Below are positions 45,788-57,573 of a stretch of 64,000 nucleotides of DNA, piece by piece. The stretch is from positions 518,811,229 to 518,875,228 of the forward strand of contig CM022302.1 in the NCBI GenBank assembly GCA_011799875.1. Reading direction: 5' to 3'. The notes beneath the pieces were generated by a model. The model was not told where the DNA came from, searched no databases, and worked only from the letters and a program-made list of their open reading frames with translations. The stretch's first letter is position 1; the number at the start of each line of letters is the position of its first letter. Source of the stretch: Thinopyrum elongatum. Lineage: Eukaryota; Streptophyta; Magnoliopsida; Poales; Poaceae. Both the position numbers and the translations under genes were made by a program.

Positions 45788-47176
45788 CTAAGGGGCCTTG
45801 CCGGGGCAACCTCCTCCGGAACCTCGGCCTTTCCCACCAGCACCATCTTGGTCTCTCTCTTTGTCACGCTTCTTGTACTCAGCTTTCTGCTTCTTGACGA
45901 GCTGCTCAACTTGATGACACTCAGCCTTCCCAGCCTTCTCGGCAGCCGCGGCTTCCCGGAAGTCAGCGCACATGGCAACTTCCTTGCCGGGAGCCTCGGT
46001 CTTGGCCTTCTTGCCGGTACTAGGAGTGCTCGCTCCTTCAACAACCATTACTGCTTTATCCTTGCGCTTCTTGTTCTTCTTCTTCTGATTGGTGGCGTCG
46101 TTGTCGTCCTCTGAGTCAACATCAACGCCATCTTCTTCACCGGGGAGTCGCCTCCCCTCCTCTGTTCGGGCACACTTCTCCGCCAGTGTGTATAGCTCAT
46201 TCACAGTCTTGGGTAACCGAACGTTCATTTTAGAACGTATCCTGCGGTTATGCATGTTGGACTGGAACGCAGCTATCACAGCTGCTGGATGGATGTCTGG
46301 AATGTTCCTGTGCACCCGGCTGAACCTCTGCATATACTTCCGCAAACTCTCCCCTTCCTTTTGTGGGAGGAGCTGCAAGTCGCTGGGCCGCCCTGGCTCC
46401 TGATGGCCGCCCGTGAAGGCGCCAATAAACTCATGGCACAGATCAGCCCAGGTCGAGATGGAGTTCTCTGGCAAGTGCAGCAGCCACGACCTTACATTTG
46501 GCTTGAGTGCCAAAGGGAAGTAGTTGGCAAACACCCTCTCGTCCCTTCCTCCGGCAGCTTGAACCGCGACGGTGTAGATGGTCAAGAACTCTGCCAGGTT
46601 CAATCTTCCATCGTACTTTTCTGGTATCTCTGGCTTGAACGTACAGGCAGATGACCAACGGACTTGCCGTAGCTCACGAGTGAAGGCGGGGCACCCAACC
46701 TCGAAAGGCAGGTACCCGCCCCCATCGAGCATTGGTTTGTCATCGTCGGGGCCATTGCGCCTATTAGACTGGTGGCGGGTATCGCGGCGTCGCTCGATGG
46801 TGACGCGCGCGTCTTCCCTCCGCCTGTCTTCCAGGACCCGTCGCTGGTCTCGATGCGCTTGAGGATCAGACGAAGCCATTAATACGTCGTCGGCTTCTTG
46901 GTCACGTGGCCTTGGCTGCGGCCCCTGCGCTGGCTGTCGTGGAGGAGACTGCACCATTGGAACGGCTCCCTCGATGCGGCTAGCAACTTGGGATGTTGCC
47001 GCCGTTGGAGGAGGCCATGGCGGGCCTGCCTGCTGTGATCCTCCTGCCTCAGCGAAACCAGTCAAGCTCTGGATAGTGTCCCTCCACTCATCCATTTGAT
47101 TGGCCACTGGCGGAAATCTCAATAAGAGCTGGGCCCGCGCCATGGCTTCCGAAGCGGTGCTTGGCATGAACGACAA
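45788..47176 (-). pseudogene. E5 gag
   Basis: 462 open codons with a capsid-type core (ARELRQVRWSSACTF..., LAEFLTIYTVAVQAAGG, SWLLHLPENSISTWADL and LQLLPQKEGESLRKYMQRF) and a basic C-terminal tail (KKKNKKRKDK). It ends at TAG 45788-45790, beyond which the same frame continues to the protease. Confidence 0.9.
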
Positions 47177-47711
47177 CGCGGATCGCGACGTCGCCCGACT
47201 TCTGATGGTGCCTGTAGTGGTGGCGCCATGTTCTCGCCGCCGCGAGCCAGTCGCCAGGGCGGTGTGGCGATGAGGTTAATGCGCTTGGGGTTGACGCCCT
47301 CATTCGGTGCATCGTCTCAGCTAGCTTGTCCTGGGGGCGGCGTAGGCCCTGTAGCCGCACCCGCGGTGGGGGTAGCTAGGTGATTACAATACGCTTCAGG
47401 GCGAGCGCCACCGCTGCGGCTGTGTCCCTCGGCGAGGTGGGGAGGCGGAGACGGAGACGGAGCGTTCTCCCCACCCGCACCTTGCGGAACTTGGCTGCCG
47501 GGTTGTTACTGGTGCCGCCCTCATCCGGTGCCTTCTGCTCCTGCTCCGGCCGCAGGGGGAACGGTGATGGCGCCGCCTGCGCTGGCCACGTTCCCCGCAA
47601 CGTCACGTTCCCATGTTCCCTTGCAGCCCCCACGGCATTAGTGGCCGCATGCGAGGGGGCCTTTGAGGTGGATGGGTGAGCTGAAGCACCGGATTTCTTC
47701 TTGGGCGCCAT
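47177..47711 (-). pseudogene. E5 gag N-terminus, frameshifted
   Basis: The ATG at 47709-47711 opens MAPKKKSGASAHPSTSK, a basic gag start about 80 nt inside the PBS. This frame stops at 47376 and does not match the frame of the downstream gag, so one or more indels separate them. Confidence 0.6.
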
Positions 47712-47790
47712 GGATGATGAAGTCGTTGATGAAGAAAACGATGATGAAGATTACGCGCTGCTTACACTCTCGGGTTCGCGCAAACGCTTC

Positions 47791-47810
47791 CCCCTACCTG
47801 GCGCGCCAAA
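47791..47810 (-). other. E5 primer binding site
   Basis: Minus strand TTTGGCGCGCCAGGTAGGGG, 2 nt from the LTR. The priming tRNA was not identified. Confidence 0.75.
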
Positions 47811-47812
47811 GA

Positions 47813-48729
47813 TGTCGTGGTATCACACGGCCATCTATGGGGCCATCGGCCCCTTGTGGTTCGGCAAGGGGGAAGAGCGCATTGCACAAAGAGCGGAAAG
47901 CACAGAGCAGCACTGCAATGGTGACACGGGCAGTTTTACCCAGGTTCGGGCGCCGCGAGGTGTAAAACCCTACTCCTACTTTGGTGGATTGATGGAAGGA
48001 CCGTGGTGGAGACGCAGCGCTCTAGCCCGACAAGGTCGCCTCGGGGTGAGAGCAGCTACGCGCGTACGAGTGTACAAGGGTCTGAATCCTTTCTAAGGTA
48101 GCCATGGCCCTCCTTTTATAGATCAAGGGGTTACCATAATGGCAAGACAGTCATTTATCCAATGATTAGATAGTCACAGTGCTATCATACCTAACTCTGC
48201 AGACAGGTTAGGGCGCATTAAATGCACCGCTTAGTGTCACATTGTAGCGTAGCCCGGTAAGCCTTGCCGTGCCACTCAGCCACCTTTTCGCCTGTCCGCG
48301 CGACACGTCACCTGGACGGGTGTCATTTAGGGATGATCTTCCTCAGAAATGGCGTGCCACATACCAAATAACGGCCACTTAGTCATTTGGGGGCTCGACA
48401 CCGCACCGATGGGTGACTTGCGTTGCTGTGATGTGGAGCGGTGGAGCCTTGGTGGGGTAATCCGCCCTTGGCGCCCCCAGCAAGCCTGCCGGGGGAGTCT
48501 TGAGGCTTGTCTTGGGGTAACCTCGACCCCGCCAGGCTCGCCTGCCCAGCAAGGGAGGTTTTTTCCTTAGTGATATATTGCTTGTTTGGTTGGTCTTGGT
48601 CTTCTTGATCCGCCTTTTGATTGCTCAAAGAGCCATTTCTTCTGCTTGGCCTTGTCTTGAGTGTCGTAACCTTGCCCTTGAGCCTGTGTATAGTCCGGGC
48701 AACACACCTGGGGGTTTGTTGCGCCGACA
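47813..48729 (-). repeat. E5 5' LTR
   Basis: 917 bp, partner of 36713-37628. TATAAAAG (minus strand) at 48113-48120. Confidence 0.93.
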
Positions 48730-48734
48730 GCCCA

Positions 48735-48890
48735 CCTGGTGCACCCCCCCTCTGATGTTATTTGCATCAAAAATTCTTAAATATTCAGAAAAAAATCGTA
48801 TTAAATTCTCAGGGCATTCTGAGAACTTTTATTTTTGGGTCATTTTTTATTGCACGGGAAATTCAGAAAACAGAAAAACATGGCATTTTT
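48735..48890 (-). promoter_or_regulatory. LTR-like internal cassette of E3 (right part)
   Basis: In sense order it reads AAAATAAAAGTTCTCAGAATG, an A/T-rich spacer, a G run, then GGTGCACCAGGTGGGCACAACCC across the E5 insertion. This is the same order of motifs as in the E3 LTR between about 53190 and 53037. It lies between the protease stop (49055) and the downstream frame (36254). Confidence 0.55.
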
Positions 48891-49054
48891 TTATTTAACT
48901 AAGAAAAACAGAAAACAAACGTTGGGAACAGAAAATTGTACTTACTAAATTCATCAACTTCATAACTCTCAAAAATGATCCATTAATAAGGTTGATCAGG
49001 TCTTATTAACAACCACTTTCGATTAGCATGAAACCAAAGAACTTTCGTAAAACA

Positions 49055-51838
49055 CTAAGTTACCTCAATGGGAATATGCATGTCCCCAACAATAAGCATT
49101 TCATATTTCTTTTTGGTAGTAGGTAGAGGTAGTTGAAAACTTCCAATAGTGAGTGTCGGAGATTTTTCAATAAAATTAATACCATTCACATGGAACTGTT
49201 TCTTCGGAAAGTGCACCATATGCTCATTACCATTGATATGAAAAGTGACCTTGCTTTTATTGCAATCAATAACAGCCCCTGCAGTATTCAAGAAGGGTCT
49301 ACCAAGGATAATCGACATGTTGTCATCCTCGGGCATCTCAAGTATAACAAAGTCAGCTAAGATAGTAACATTTGCAACAACAACGGGCACATCCTCACAA
49401 ATACCAATAGGTATGGCAGTTGATTTGTCAGCCATTTGCAAAGATATTTCAGTAGGTGTGAGTTTATTCAAATCAAGTCTTTTATATAAAGAGAAAGGCA
49501 TAACACTAACACCAGCTCCTAAATCACACAAAGTAGTTTTAACATAATTTCTTTTGATGAAGCAAGGTATAGTTGGTATTCCCGGATCTCCAAGTTTTTT
49601 AGGTACTCCATCCTTAAAAGAATAATTAGCAAGCATGGTGGAGATTTCAGCTTCCGGTATTTTTCTTTTATTAGAGATGATGTCTTTCATATATTTTGCA
49701 GAAGGGGCCATCTTTAATATATCAGTCAAACGAGTGCGCAAAAAGACTGGCCTAAGCATTTCAGCAAAGCGTTCAAATTCTTCATCATCCTTTTTCTTAG
49801 TTGGATTAGGTGGGAAGGGCATGGGTTTTTGAACCCATGGTTCTCTTTCTCTTCCATGTCTTCTAGCAACAAAGTCTCTTTTATCATATCTTTTATTTTT
49901 AGGTTGTGGGTTATCAAGATCAACAGCTAGTTCTATCTCAACATCATTATCTGGTTGTTTATCATTGTCTAGTTGAGTGTCTTCATGAACATCATCATTA
50001 TCTTTTCCATTATCACTAGGTGAATGTTCATTACCAGATTGAGTTTCAGCATCAGAGATAGAAACATCGTTATCATTATCAGGAGGTTTTTCTATTTCAG
50101 GTTCTCTAGGGGCATGCAAAGTCCTATCATTTTTCTTTTTCTTCTTCTTTTTAGAAGGACTAGGTGCATCAGTGTTAATTCTTTGAGAGTCTTGTTCAAT
50201 TCTTTTAGGATGTCCCTTAGGATAAAGTGGTTCCTGAGTCATTTTACCTCCTCTAGTTGCTACTCTAACAGCAAAGTCATTTATATTATTATTCATTTCA
50301 TCAAGCAATTCTCTTTGAGATTTAGCAACTTGTTCTAGTTGAGTTTGAACCATAGAGGCATGTTTTCCTACACCTCTAACATCATTGGAGATTCTAAATA
50401 ACAAGTCACTCAAGCGAGCAATCATATCAGAATTATATTTCAATTGTTTCATAACATTTTCATTGAAGTGATCTTGCTTTCTAATGTAATTATCAAACTC
50501 ATAAAGGCATTGACTAGGATGCATACTATAAGGATTGTCCCTTTCATTAAATTTAATTAAAGAATTTACCTCTACCACCTTAGGTGGTGGTGTTTCAAGT
50601 CCATGTATCTCTTCAATAGGAGGTAAATTTTTAACATCCTCTGCTTTAATACCTTTTTCCTTCATAGATTTCTTTGCCTCTTGCATATCTTCCGGACTGA
50701 GATATAAGATACCCATCTTCTTTGGAGTGGGTTTATGCGGTGGTTTAGGAAGAGTCCAATCATCATAATTTTTCAATGTATTATTCAATAATTCCTCAGC
50801 TTGTTCAATAGTTCGTTCCCTGAAAACACGACCAGCACAACTATCTAGGAAGTCCCTAGAAGCATCGGTTAGTCCATTATAGAAGATATCAAGTATTTCA
50901 TTTTTCTTAAGAGGATGATCAGGCAAAGCATTAAGCAATTGGAGAAGCCTCCCCCAAGCTTGTGGGAGACTCTCTTCTTCAATTTGCACAAAGTTAAATA
51001 TTTCCTGTAAGGTAGCTTGTTTCTTATGAGCAGGAAAATATTTTTCAGAGAAGTAATAAATCATATCCTGGGGGCTACACACACAACCAGGAGCAAGAGT
51101 ATTGTACCATATCTTAGCATCACCCTTTAATGAGAACGGAAATAATTTGAGAATATAGTAATAGCGAATCTTCTCATCATGAGCAAATAGGGTGGCTATA
51201 TCATTCAGTTTAGTGAGGTGTGCCACAACAGTTTCAGTTTCTTAGGCATGGAAAGGATCAGATTCAACCAAAGTAATTAACTCTGGGTCGATAGAGAATT
51301 CATAATCCTTATGATCAACAAAGATAGGTGAAGTAGCAAACTTAGGATCACATTTCATTCTAGCATTCAAAGATTTCTCTTTCAGTTTGCATAATAATTT
51401 CTTAAGATCATCTCTATCATTGCAAGCAAGAAAGTCTCTAGCTGTCTCCTCATCCATAACATAACCTTCAGGTACCTTAGGCAATTCATATCTAGGAGGG
51501 ATAGGTCTAATAGGTGTTTCAAGATTTTCAGTTTCAGGCATTTCATCAATTTCGTCAATTTCAGCAATTTCATTCTCTTTAGCTCTAGCAATTTGTTCAT
51601 CAAGAAAATCACCTAGTGGCACACCATCATCAAGCAAGGTACTAGCATCATCATGAGTAACATTCATAGAAGTATCATCATCAATAACTTGCGACATATC
51701 AGGATTAATAGCATGTGGTGGTGTTGCAAGCCTACTCAAAATAGAAGGTGAATCAAGTGTAGAGTGTGATGGCAGTTCCTTACCTCCTCTCGTCTTAGAG
51801 GGAAAAATCTTAGTCTTGGTTTCCTTTAGATTCTTCAT
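49055..51838 (-). pseudogene. E3 gag-protease, one nonsense codon
   Basis: A single frame from ATG 51836-51838 to the stop at 49055, broken only by a TAA at 51242-51244. N-terminal part: acidic, Glu/Asp/Thr-rich. Middle: gag capsid (RYYYILKLFPFSLKGDAKIWY and QEIFNFVQIEEESLPQAWGR), then a Lys-rich KKKKKKND stretch and long Asp/Asn tracts. C-terminal: retropepsin with CDLGAGVSVMP (near 49510-49530) and ILGRPFLNTAGA. The active-site triad reads Asp-Leu-Gly. RT is not attached. Confidence 0.92.
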
Positions 51839-51886
51839 AGTGATAAATTGATAAAAATCCCAAGTGACTCAACAAATATAGCTATG

Positions 51887-51905
51887 CTCCCCGGCAACGG
51901 CACCA
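51887..51905 (-). other. E3 primer binding site
   Basis: Minus strand TGGTGCCGTTGCCGGGGAG, a one-base variant of the tRNA-Asp-like PBS, 11 nt from the LTR. Confidence 0.85.
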
Positions 51906-51916
51906 GAAAAAGGTCT

Positions 51917-53328
51917 TGATAACCCACAAGTATAGGGGATCACAACAGTTTTCGAGGGTAGAGTATTCAACCCAAATTTATAGATTCGACACAAGGGGAG
52001 CCAAAGAATATTTGCAAGTATTAGCAGCTGAGTTGTCAATTCAACCACACCTGGAGATTAATTATCTGCAGCAAGATGATCAGTAGCAAAGTGATATGAT
52101 AGTTTTGATAGTAGTAGTAACAGTAGCGGTAACGGTAACAGTGATAGCAATAGTTTTGTAGCAAGTATAACAATAGCAACAACAGTAATAACTTAGCAGA
52201 AACAATATGTGGAAAATTCGTAGGCATTGGATCGGTGAATTCGTTGGATGATATTCATCATATAACAGTCATAACCTAGGGCGATACGACACTAGCTCCT
52301 GTTCATAAATATAATGTAGGTATGTATTCTGTAAATAGTCATACGTGCTTATGGAAAGAACTTGCATGACATCTTTTGTCCTACCCTCCCGTGGCAGCGG
52401 GGTCCATAAGGAAACTAAGGGATATTAAGGCCTCCTTTTAATAGAGAACCGGAACAAAGCATTAGCACATAGTGAATACATGAACTCCTCAAACTACGGT
52501 CATCACCGGAAAGTATCCCGAATACTGTCACTCCGGGGTTTATGGATCATAACGCGTAATAGGTGACTATAACTTGCAAGATCGGATCTAGAAATAGATA
52601 TAATGGTGCTAACATAAACGGTTCAGATCTGAAATCATGGCACCCGGGCCCAAAGTGACAAGCATTAAGCATGGCAAAGTCATAGCAACATCAATCTTAG
52701 AACATAATGGATACTAGGGATCAAGAACTAACAAAACTAACTCAATTACATGATGAATCTCATCCAACTCTCTCACCGACCAGCGAGCCTACAAAGGAAT
52801 TACTCACTCCCGGTGGGGAGCATCATGGAATTGGCGATGGAGAAGGGTTTGTGATGACGAAGATCGAAGATTCCCCTCTCCGGAGTCCCAGACGGACTCC
52901 AGATCTGGCCTCCCGATGAAGAACAGGAGGTTGCGGCAGCTCCGTCTCGTGAAACGCGATAATTCTTTCTCCCTGATTTTTTTCTTTGAAAATAGGATTT
53001 TATAGCGTCGGAGATAGGGTCAGCGGGGCCACCAGGTGGGCACAACCCACCTGGGCACGCCAGGAGGGGGCGCGCCCTGATGGGTTGTGCTCCCCCAGGG
53101 ACCCCCCCTCCAGTGGTTCTTGGCTCCAGTATTTTTCTTTTGTTGTATAAAAATTCTCCAAAAAGCTTTGTTCCATTCCGAGAACTTTTATTTCTGCACA
53201 AAAACAACACCATGGTAGTTCTGCTGAAAACAGCGTCAGTCCAGGTTAGTTTCTTTCGAATCATGCAAAGTAGAGTCCAAAACAAGAGTAAAAGCATTAT
53301 AAAAAGTTGATACGACGGAGACGTTTCA
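51917..53328 (-). repeat. E3 5' LTR
   Basis: 1412 bp, TGATAACCC...GTTTCA. It contains the inverted repeat at 53037-53091 followed in sense by TATAAAAT (52997-53004). The outer end joins E6 internal sequence at 53329. Confidence 0.93.
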
Positions 53329-53603
53329 GTAAACAATTCAGAGTTTTTCCAGGTTCCAGTGAATTTTAACAATTCTGCTACTGGACGCAAAAGTTTCTGT
53401 TTTTCAGCAAAATCAAATCAACGATAGCATCCCAAAGGTCTTACTTGGCTCAAACACTAATTAAAACACTAAAACACAATTATTACAGAGGTAATATTGC
53501 ATATTTATTCAAGAACAGAAGCAAAAAAAACACAAAATAAAATTGGGTTGCCTCCAAACAAGCGCTATTGTTTAATTCCCCTAGCTAGCCATATTGCATA
53601 GAT

Positions 53604-54476
53604 CTAGGTATTGTCATCTTTGGTATTCAATTCTTTCCTAATCAAATCTTCCAAAACCTTTCTTAGTTAATCCCTCTTTTCATGTTCTTCCCTTCTAGCA
53701 GGAGAGCTTAAAGCTTGGAAAGGACTTCGATTAGTAATTTTGGCATTCATAATTTCATACTCAGGATCGTCACCAAAAATATCATCATATGAAACATGTA
53801 ACTCATCTTTAATAGGTTCCCTAGACATCTCTTCAATCTACTCTTTATTAAATCCCTCGTCGATTATCTTAGTAACCCAATCAAAGTTATCATAAGCACC
53901 AAGGTATAAAGCTTGTATAACTTCCTGATAGGGGACTCTTTTCCTTAGATTGGCACTAAAAGCAAGGTAATCCCTAGACTCCAAACTACGTATAGTTTAT
54001 TTATCATGGAGAATTTCTTCTATGGGAGGGTGCTCAATTTTTTTATTACAATAGGAAAAGATTTCTCTAGCTTCCCTAATTACATAGTCAAACTCACGCA
54101 TAAGGGTAATAGTAGCAATTTTCTTAGCCTTAGGATCATGTATGTTGGGAAGTTCGGAAAACATCTTTTGTAAGGCCGGATGCATATGTAAAAATTCTCT
54201 TTCTAATTTAACCACAAGCATGGCAATAGCATCCGCATAGCTATTTGTATTATGAAGAATAGATCCCTTATCTAAAGGCATAACTCTCATGCAATCAAAG
54301 AATTCTTGAATAATATTCTTCCCAGTAATATTCCCATCACCTACATGATAGATCTTTGTTTTAAGATGAGTTGGGGTTTCATTATCAAGAGGATCATGAT
54401 TAAGAACGCAAGATTCAAATTTTTCCTCAAAATTTTCACTAATATTTTCAATAACAAGCTCATCAGATTCAGACAT
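53604..54476 (-). pseudogene. E6 gag-position frame (alpha), three in-frame stops
   Basis: Frame of 291 codons from ATG 54474-54476 (MSESDELVIENISENFEEKF) to TAG 53604-53606, with internal stops TAA at 53997-53999 and two more (TAG, TAA) further down. Residues ~70-140 (SYADAIAMLVVKLE ... IREAREIF) match the E2 frame. The rest includes a DWVTKIIDEGFNKE-type helix region and an acidic C-terminus. No known domain is recognised; function is unknown. Confidence 0.75.
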
Positions 54477-54685
54477 GATGGCAAAGCAAGTAATCTAGCA
54501 CACAAGCAAACAAAAAGCAAACGAAAAGACAGACGGAAAGAAGGCGAATAAAAAGGAAAATATTTTTGTGTTTTTCTGAAAATGTTTTAGAAGTGGGGGA
54601 GAGGAAAACAAGAGGCAAATGGCAAATAATGTAAGTGCAAGAGATGAGAGTTTATGATAGGTACTTGGTGGGCTTGATGTAGAAC

Positions 54686-54704
54686 CTCCCCGGCAACAGT
54701 GCCA
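54686..54704 (-). other. E6 primer binding site
   Basis: Minus strand TGGCACTGTTGCCGGGGAG, with two changes from the tRNA-Asp-like consensus, 11 nt from the LTR. Confidence 0.8.
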
Positions 54705-54715
54705 GAAATTCTTCC

Positions 54716-56298
54716 TGCTACTTCTTGAGCTTGTGTTGATTTTTTCCTTGAAGAGGAAAGGTGATGCAGCAAAGTAGAGATAAGTATTTCCCTCAGTTAA
54801 GAACCAAGGTATCAATTCAGTAGGAGGAACACACAAGTCCCTAATAGATGCACATGCACAAACTAACAAACACTTGCACACAACGCGAAAAAGGGGTTGT
54901 CAATCCCTTCACGGTCACTAGCAAGGGTGAGATGTGATAGAGATTGATATAAAAGATAAGTAAAAGTGTAAAATAAAGTAAAGATAAATAAATTGCAGTA
55001 AGGTATTTTTGGGTTTTTGGTTTTATAGATCTAAAACTAATATGATAAAAATAGACCCGGGGCCATAGGTTTCACTAGAGACTTCTCTCTTGAAAGAAAC
55101 ATATGATGGGTAAACAAATTACTATTGAGCAATCGATAGAAAAGTGCATAGTTATGAAGATATCCAAGGCAATGATCATGAATATAGGCATCACGTCCAT
55201 GACAAGTAGACCGACTCCTGCCTACATCTACTACTATTACTCCACACATCGACCGCTATCCAGCATGCATCTAGTGTATTAAGTTAACAAGAACGGAGTA
55301 ACACCTTAAGTAAGATGACATGATGTAGAGGGATAGATCCCAGCAATATGGTAAAAACCGCATCTTTTTATCCTTAATGGCAACAATACAAATACGTGCC
55401 TCGCTACCCCTACTGTCACTAGGCGAGGACACCGCAAGATTGAACCCAAAACAAAGCACCTCTCCCATTGCAAGATAGAACAATCTAGTTGGCCAAACCA
55501 AATCAATAGATCGGAGAGAAATACAAAGCTATCTTAATCATGCATAAAAGAGTTCAGAGAAGACTCAAATAATATTCATAGATAATCTGATCATAAACCC
55601 ACAATTCATCGGATCTCAAGAAACACACCGCAAAAGAAGATTACTTCGAATAGAACTCCAAGAACATTGAGGAGAACATTGTATTGAAGATCAAAGAGAG
55701 AGAAGAAGCCATCTAGCTAGTAGCTATGCACCCGTAAGTCTGTGGTAAACTACTCACACATCATCAGAAGGGCAACAAGGTTGGTGTAGAGGTCCTCCGT
55801 GATCGGATCCCCCTCCGGCAGAGTGCTAGAAAAGGCCCTAAGATGGGATCTCACGAGAAAAGAATCTTGCAGCGGCGGAAAAGTATTTTTGGTGTTCCCT
55901 CTGGTATACGGGGAATATTTGGTTATTTATAGAGCTGGAATTAGGGTTAGGGGAGTCCCGAGGGGCCCACAAGCCTGGGTGGCACCCCCCACTAGGGCAC
56001 GCCTCTAGGGCTTGTGGCCCTCTCGTGGCTCCTCTGGCCTCCTCCCGAAGCTTCGTGGTTGTCTTCTGGTCCAAGAAAAATCCTCAAAAAGTTTCGTTCC
56101 GTTTGGACTCTATTTGGTTTTGATTTTTTGTAAAAGACAAAAACAAGGAAAAAACAACAACTAGCACTGGGCACTAGGTTAATAGGTTAGTCCCAAAAAA
56201 TGATATAAAATAGCATATTTATGCATATAAAACATCCAAGATGGATAATATAATAGCATCGAACAATCAAAAATTATAGATACGTTGGAGACGTATCA
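54716..56298 (-). repeat. E6 5' LTR
   Basis: 1583 bp, TGCTACTTC...GTATCA, aligning with the E4 LTRs. The E7 pol text starts at 56299. Confidence 0.92.
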
Positions 56299-57573
56299 GT
56301 GGATAAAGCTAAAGTTGATGCAATTGAGAAAATGCCATTTCCTAAAGATATTAAAGCTATTCGTAGTTTCCTCGGTCATGCTGGTTTCTATAGGAGGTTT
56401 ATTAAAGACTTCTCTAAAGTTTCTAGGCCTCTTACTAATCTCTTGCAAAAGGATGTTCCATTTGTTTTTTGTGATGATTGTGTAGAAGCCTTTGAAACAC
56501 TTAAGAAAGCCTTAACTTCTGCACCTATTGTTCAATCACCTGATTGGAACTGGCCTTTTGAAATTATGTGTGATGCTAGTGATTATGTTGTTGGTGTTGT
56601 TCTAGGACAAAGAGTTGATAAGAAATTAAATGTTATCCATTATGCTAGCAAAACTCTAGACAGTGCCCAAGGAAATTATGCTACTACTGAAAAAGAATTT
56701 TTAGCAGTTGTGTTTGCTTGTGATAAATTCAGATCTTACATAGTTGATTCTAAAGTAATTGTTCACACCGATCATGCTTCTATTAAAGATCTTATGGAAA
56801 AGAAAGATGCTAAACTTAGACTCATTAGGTGGGTTCTTTTGCTACAAGAATTTGACTCGCATATTACTGATAGGAAGGGAGCTGAGAATCCCGTTGTTGA
56901 TAACTTGTCTAGGTTAGAAAATATTCTTGATGACCCACTACCTATTGATGATAGCTTCCCTGATGAATAACTAGCTATCATAAATGCTTCTCACAATACT
57001 CCTTGGTATGCTGACTATGCTAATTATATTCTTGCAAAATTTATACCACCTAGTTTCACATACCAACAAAACAAAAAGTTCTTCTGTGATTTAAGACATT
57101 ACTTTTGGGATGACCCACATCTTTATAAAGAAGGAGTAGATGGTATTGTTAGACGTTGTATACCTGAGCATGAACAGGAACAAATCCTACGGAAATTTCA
57201 CTCCGAAGCTTATGGAGGGCATCATGTGGGAGATAGAACTGCACATAAGGTATTACAATATGGTTTTTATTGGCCTACTCTTTTTAAGGATGCCCATAAG
57301 TTTGGCTTATCTTGTAATGAATGTCAAAGAATTGGTAATATTGGTAGACATCAGGAAATTCCTATGAATTATTCACTTGTCATTGAACCATTTGATGTTT
57401 GGGGCTTTGATTATAGGGGACCTTTTCCTTCCTCTAATGGGTATACACATATTTTGGTTGTTGTTGATTATGTCACTAAGTGGGTAGAAGCTATTCCAAC
57501 AAGCAATGCTGATCATAACACCTCCATTAAAATGCTTAAAGAATATTTTTTTCCCGAGGTTTGGAGTCCCTAG
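56299..57573 (+). pseudogene. E7 RT end, RNase H and integrase N-terminal half
   Basis: Begins at the RT thumb ([20 protein letters not shown]), then RNase H ([20 protein letters not shown] and [10 protein letters not shown]). A TAA at 56968-56970 interrupts the frame (Gln CAA to TAA is plausible). The same frame continues with the integrase zinc finger (CNECQRIGN) and the first catalytic Asp in WGFDYRGPF. Near 57548 a T run (ATTTTTTTCCC) shifts the frame. Confidence 0.92.

Larger units (their letters stand above)
36713..48729 (-). mobile_element. E5: Tat-like Gypsy element with 5-bp TSD, carrying a solo LTR
   Basis: LTRs at 36713-37628 (916 bp) and 47813-48729 (917 bp) with the TSD GCCCA at 36708-36712 and 48730-48734. 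The minus strand codes for gag, protease, RT, RNase H and integrase from 47711 down to 39732. The LTR halves differ at roughly 6% over the first 270 bp by eye. The 3' part (37629-39731) holds a possible antisense gene. The solo LTR 39881-41490 is inserted in the integrase frame. Confidence 0.95.
12877..53328 (-). mobile_element. E3: gag-protease Gypsy element lacking pol, interrupted by E2, E4 and E5
   Basis: E3 pieces are 12877-13642 (3' LTR part), 13643-14813, 34285-36712, 48735-51916 and the 5' LTR 51917-53328. The pieces join cleanly when E4 (TSD GTAGG) and E5 (TSD GCCCA) are removed. In element sense the order is LTR, PBS, gag-protease, an LTR-like promoter cassette, an ATHILA ORF1-like frame, a 3' non-coding block, a polypurine tract and the LTR. 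No RT, RNase H or integrase is present, so it is non-autonomous. It is inserted in E6. Confidence 0.9.
53329..56298 (-). mobile_element. E6: non-autonomous Gypsy-type element, truncated by E3
   Basis: Visible parts are internal 53329-54715 and the 5' LTR 54716-56298. The remaining internal part and 3' LTR lie on the far side of E3. The LTR is of the E4 type but the small frame is of the E2 type. It is inserted in the RT region of the E7 pol (right TSD candidate GTGGA). Confidence 0.88.

Noticed and set aside
45505..46114. Frames of 179-195 codons on both strands over the E5 gag tail
   Set aside because: Shadow frames of the gag/protease linker, with no motif and no agreement with E1.
57548..57560. 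Programmed frameshift in E7 integrase
   Set aside because: Gypsy elements do not need a shift inside integrase; a one-base expansion of a T run explains it.
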